Assembly (NCBI RefSeq): GCF_003148495.1
Contig: NZ_QGGH01000012.1
Location: forward strand, 1-64,000
Direction of reading: 5' to 3'
DNA: 64,000 nt
Source: Mesorhizobium loti
Lineage (GTDB): Bacteria; Pseudomonadota; Alphaproteobacteria; Rhizobiales; Rhizobiaceae
Shown: positions 62,718 through 64,000 of the stretch, one piece after another
Numbering within the stretch: position 1 is the stretch's first letter
Layout of the letters: every line of letters begins with the position of its first letter
The notes under the pieces: generated by a model
Seen by the model: the letters and a program-made list of their open reading frames with translations, nothing else
The model's database searches: none
Told to the model about the DNA's origin: nothing
Position numbers and translations under genes: made by a program

Positions 62718-63848
62718 ATGACGAATTTCGCTGATGCTATGCACAGCAGAAGCCACGCTTCGGCCTTCGAGGAAGGTCAGCTGCGAGTTGGCAACCAACT
62801 GGGCGTCGACCAGCGCGAACCAGTGGTATCCTGTTCCAACGTGTGGAAGATTTTCGGCACCCGTGCGCCGGAGGCTATGGAGGCTATCTTGGATGAAGGC
62901 CTCGGTAAGGACGAGGTTCTCGCGCGCTTCGGGTGTGTCGTTGCGGTCAGAGACGTAAGTTTTTCGATCAAGAAGGGCGAAATCCTTGCGATCATGGGCC
63001 TCTCCGGAAGTGGCAAGTCAACGCTCGTCAGACATGTGAACCGTCTCATCGAAGCGACAACCGGGATAATTCGCCTCAATGGCGTTGACATTTCCAAGGT
63101 TACGAGTGCGGAGCTCCGCTCAATTCGCTCCAAGCAGGTCGGGATGGTCTTCCAGGATTTTGCCCTCCTGCCCCACCGGACAGTCAGGGACAACGTCGCC
63201 TTTGGCCTTGAACTGCAAGGCGTGTCAAAGCGTCAGCGCTGGGCAAACGCTCAGGCCGCAATCGAACAGATGGACCTCAAGGGGTGGGAAGACCGGGTTC
63301 CCTCCGAGCTCTCTGGCGGTATGCGCCAGCGCGTCGGAATTGCGCGAGCTCTGGCTGCCGATCCGTCAGTCTTGCTGATGGATGAGCCGTTTGGAGCACT
63401 TGATCCGCTGATCCGCCGGGATCTGCAGGACCAATTCCTGGCGCTCTCACGCGACCTCGGAAAAACCACTTTGTTCATCACGCACGACCTGGAGGAAGCC
63501 TTCCATCTGGGTGACCGCATCGCGATCATGAAAGACGGCGCGATCGTCCAACTCGGAACGGCTGCAGACATCATTACCTCGCCGGCAGATGCCTATGTTG
63601 CAGACTTTGTCCGCGGCATCTCGCGCGTTCCCATCCTTACCGCGCGTCACGTGATGACTCCGGCAAATTCTACTGAGCCCCCCCACGTTGCAAACGCACC
63701 CGTCGCCACACTTGAAACGCCTCTGGCGGAGTTGATCGCCACAGGCGCAAAAACCCGCTCCGACATTGCAATCGTGGATCAATCCGGACGTACCGTCGGA
63801 ATGGTGACAATAGAGACGATGCTGTCCGCAATGAAGGAAGTCCGCTGA
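62718..63848 (+). CDS. proV: Glycine betaine/proline ABC importer ATPase
   Basis: A 376-residue ATPase of the ProV/OpuA group: Walker A GLSGSGKST, signature LSGGMRQRVGIARAL, Walker B LLMDEPFGALDPL, H-loop FITHDLEEA. The N-terminus has the family segment CSNVWKIFGTRAPEAMEA. The C-terminal regulatory part keeps a single CBS-like piece (IAIVDQSGRTVGMVTIETML). The ribosome site is modest (AAGGGG about 14 nt upstream), so the start may be a few codons later. Provides energy for import of betaines or proline, osmoprotectants or, in rhizobia, carbon sources. The permease gene starts one base after its stop. Confidence 0.92.
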   Translation: MTNFADAMHSRSHASAFEEGQLRVGNQLGVDQREPVVSCSNVWKIFGTRAPEAMEAILDEGLGKDEVLARFGCVVAVRDVSFSIKKGEILAIMGLSGSGKSTLVRHVNRLIEATTGIIRLNGVDISKVTSAELRSIRSKQVGMVFQDFALLPHRTVRDNVAFGLELQGVSKRQRWANAQAAIEQMDLKGWEDRVPSELSGGMRQRVGIARALAADPSVLLMDEPFGALDPLIRRDLQDQFLALSRDLGKTTLFITHDLEEAFHLGDRIAIMKDGAIVQLGTAADIITSPADAYVADFVRGISRVPILTARHVMTPANSTEPPHVANAPVATLETPLAELIATGAKTRSDIAIVDQSGRTVGMVTIETMLSAMKEVR

Positions 63849-63849
63849 C

Positions 63850-64000
63850 ATGACAAGGTCATACAGGGAGCAGGACTGGTCGAGTTCAATCGCCGAATTC
63901 ACGGGCGTCAACAGCAGCTACTACCAAGGTAAGTTTGCGGACCTCTTTGAGGGAAGCCGCGCCAGACTCAGACCCAATTGGGCAGCCGCCATAGTAGGTC
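63850..64000 (+). CDS. proW: Glycine betaine/proline ABC permease, N-terminus only
   Basis: The first 50 codons of the next gene are in the window (MTRSYREQDWSSSIAEFTGV, then YYQGKFADLF and RPNWAAAIVG). The pattern YYQxxFxxL...LxxNWAAAxxG is the cytoplasmic N-terminus of ProW-type permeases. ATG 63850 lies one base after the proV stop codon, so translation is coupled. Cut by the window end. Confidence 0.8.
   Translation, partial: MTRSYREQDWSSSIAEFTGVNSSYYQGKFADLFEGSRARLRPNWAAAIVG

Overview
The window looks like an accessory replicon or integrative element of a rhizobial alphaproteobacterium, most likely Mesorhizobium-like. The evidence is a SyrB-like regulator, the conserved rhizobial plasmid/ICE set (DUF932, ParB-like, DUF1419, DUF1173, helicase-methylase of the strawberry-notch type, Toprim protein, DUF2493, DUF736, WGR protein), high G+C codon use, and many IS families common in symbiosis islands (IS110, IS66, IS630, ISL3, IS3, ISKra4, IS6, Tn3). 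Species assignment is inference; no rRNA, tRNA, nod or nif gene is visible.

Bases 1-23,300 are a mobile-element backbone. A group II intron, whose 5' end lies outside the window, interrupts a DUF932 gene. It is followed by a ParB-like gene, small unknown genes, an IS110 transposase, the SyrB-like gene, DUF1173, a 1,523-residue methylase/helicase, a Toprim protein, two SLOG-type nucleotide-binding proteins, a DUF1778/GNAT toxin-antitoxin pair with a palindromic promoter, DUF736 preceded by a 107-bp near-perfect palindrome, and a ParA/ribbon-helix-helix partition pair with a block of inverted repeats upstream.

Bases 23,600-37,600 hold a minus-strand catabolic island: a MocR-type regulator, an aldehyde dehydrogenase, a DapA-fold lyase/deaminase, a NylB-like serine hydrolase, a DadA-like oxidase, a creatinase-fold M24 hydrolase without canonical metal ligands, and an ABC importer whose two permease domains are fused in one chain. 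Two promoters about 9.7 kb apart share the same unusual architecture (TTGCGC, 16 bp, TATAGT, overlapping two copies of a 17-bp box repeated every 21 bp). This suggests one regulon, probably run by the MocR protein, for a small amide, peptide or imino-acid substrate.

Bases 37,900-58,500 are a heavily rearranged zone. A Tn3-family element with 59-bp inverted repeats and no resolvase is followed by remnants of a dipeptide epimerase, IS630, IS3, ISKra4, a class III aminotransferase, IS6, an M20 amidohydrolase and a PhzF protein. Between them are intact genes: an M81 (MlrC-like) peptidase, a class IV aminotransferase fused to a glycine C-acetyltransferase, a CapA-like protein, and a complete dipeptide ABC importer (dppA-B-C-D-F). 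The surviving and broken genes point to import and breakdown of peptides containing D- or unusual amino acids.

Bases 58,900-64,000 return to high-G+C, chromosome-like genes: a class III aminotransferase, a succinate-semialdehyde-type dehydrogenase and an Lrp/AsnC regulator (GABA-like or ectoine-like catabolism), then the start of a glycine-betaine/proline ABC importer (proV, proW) that runs off the window.
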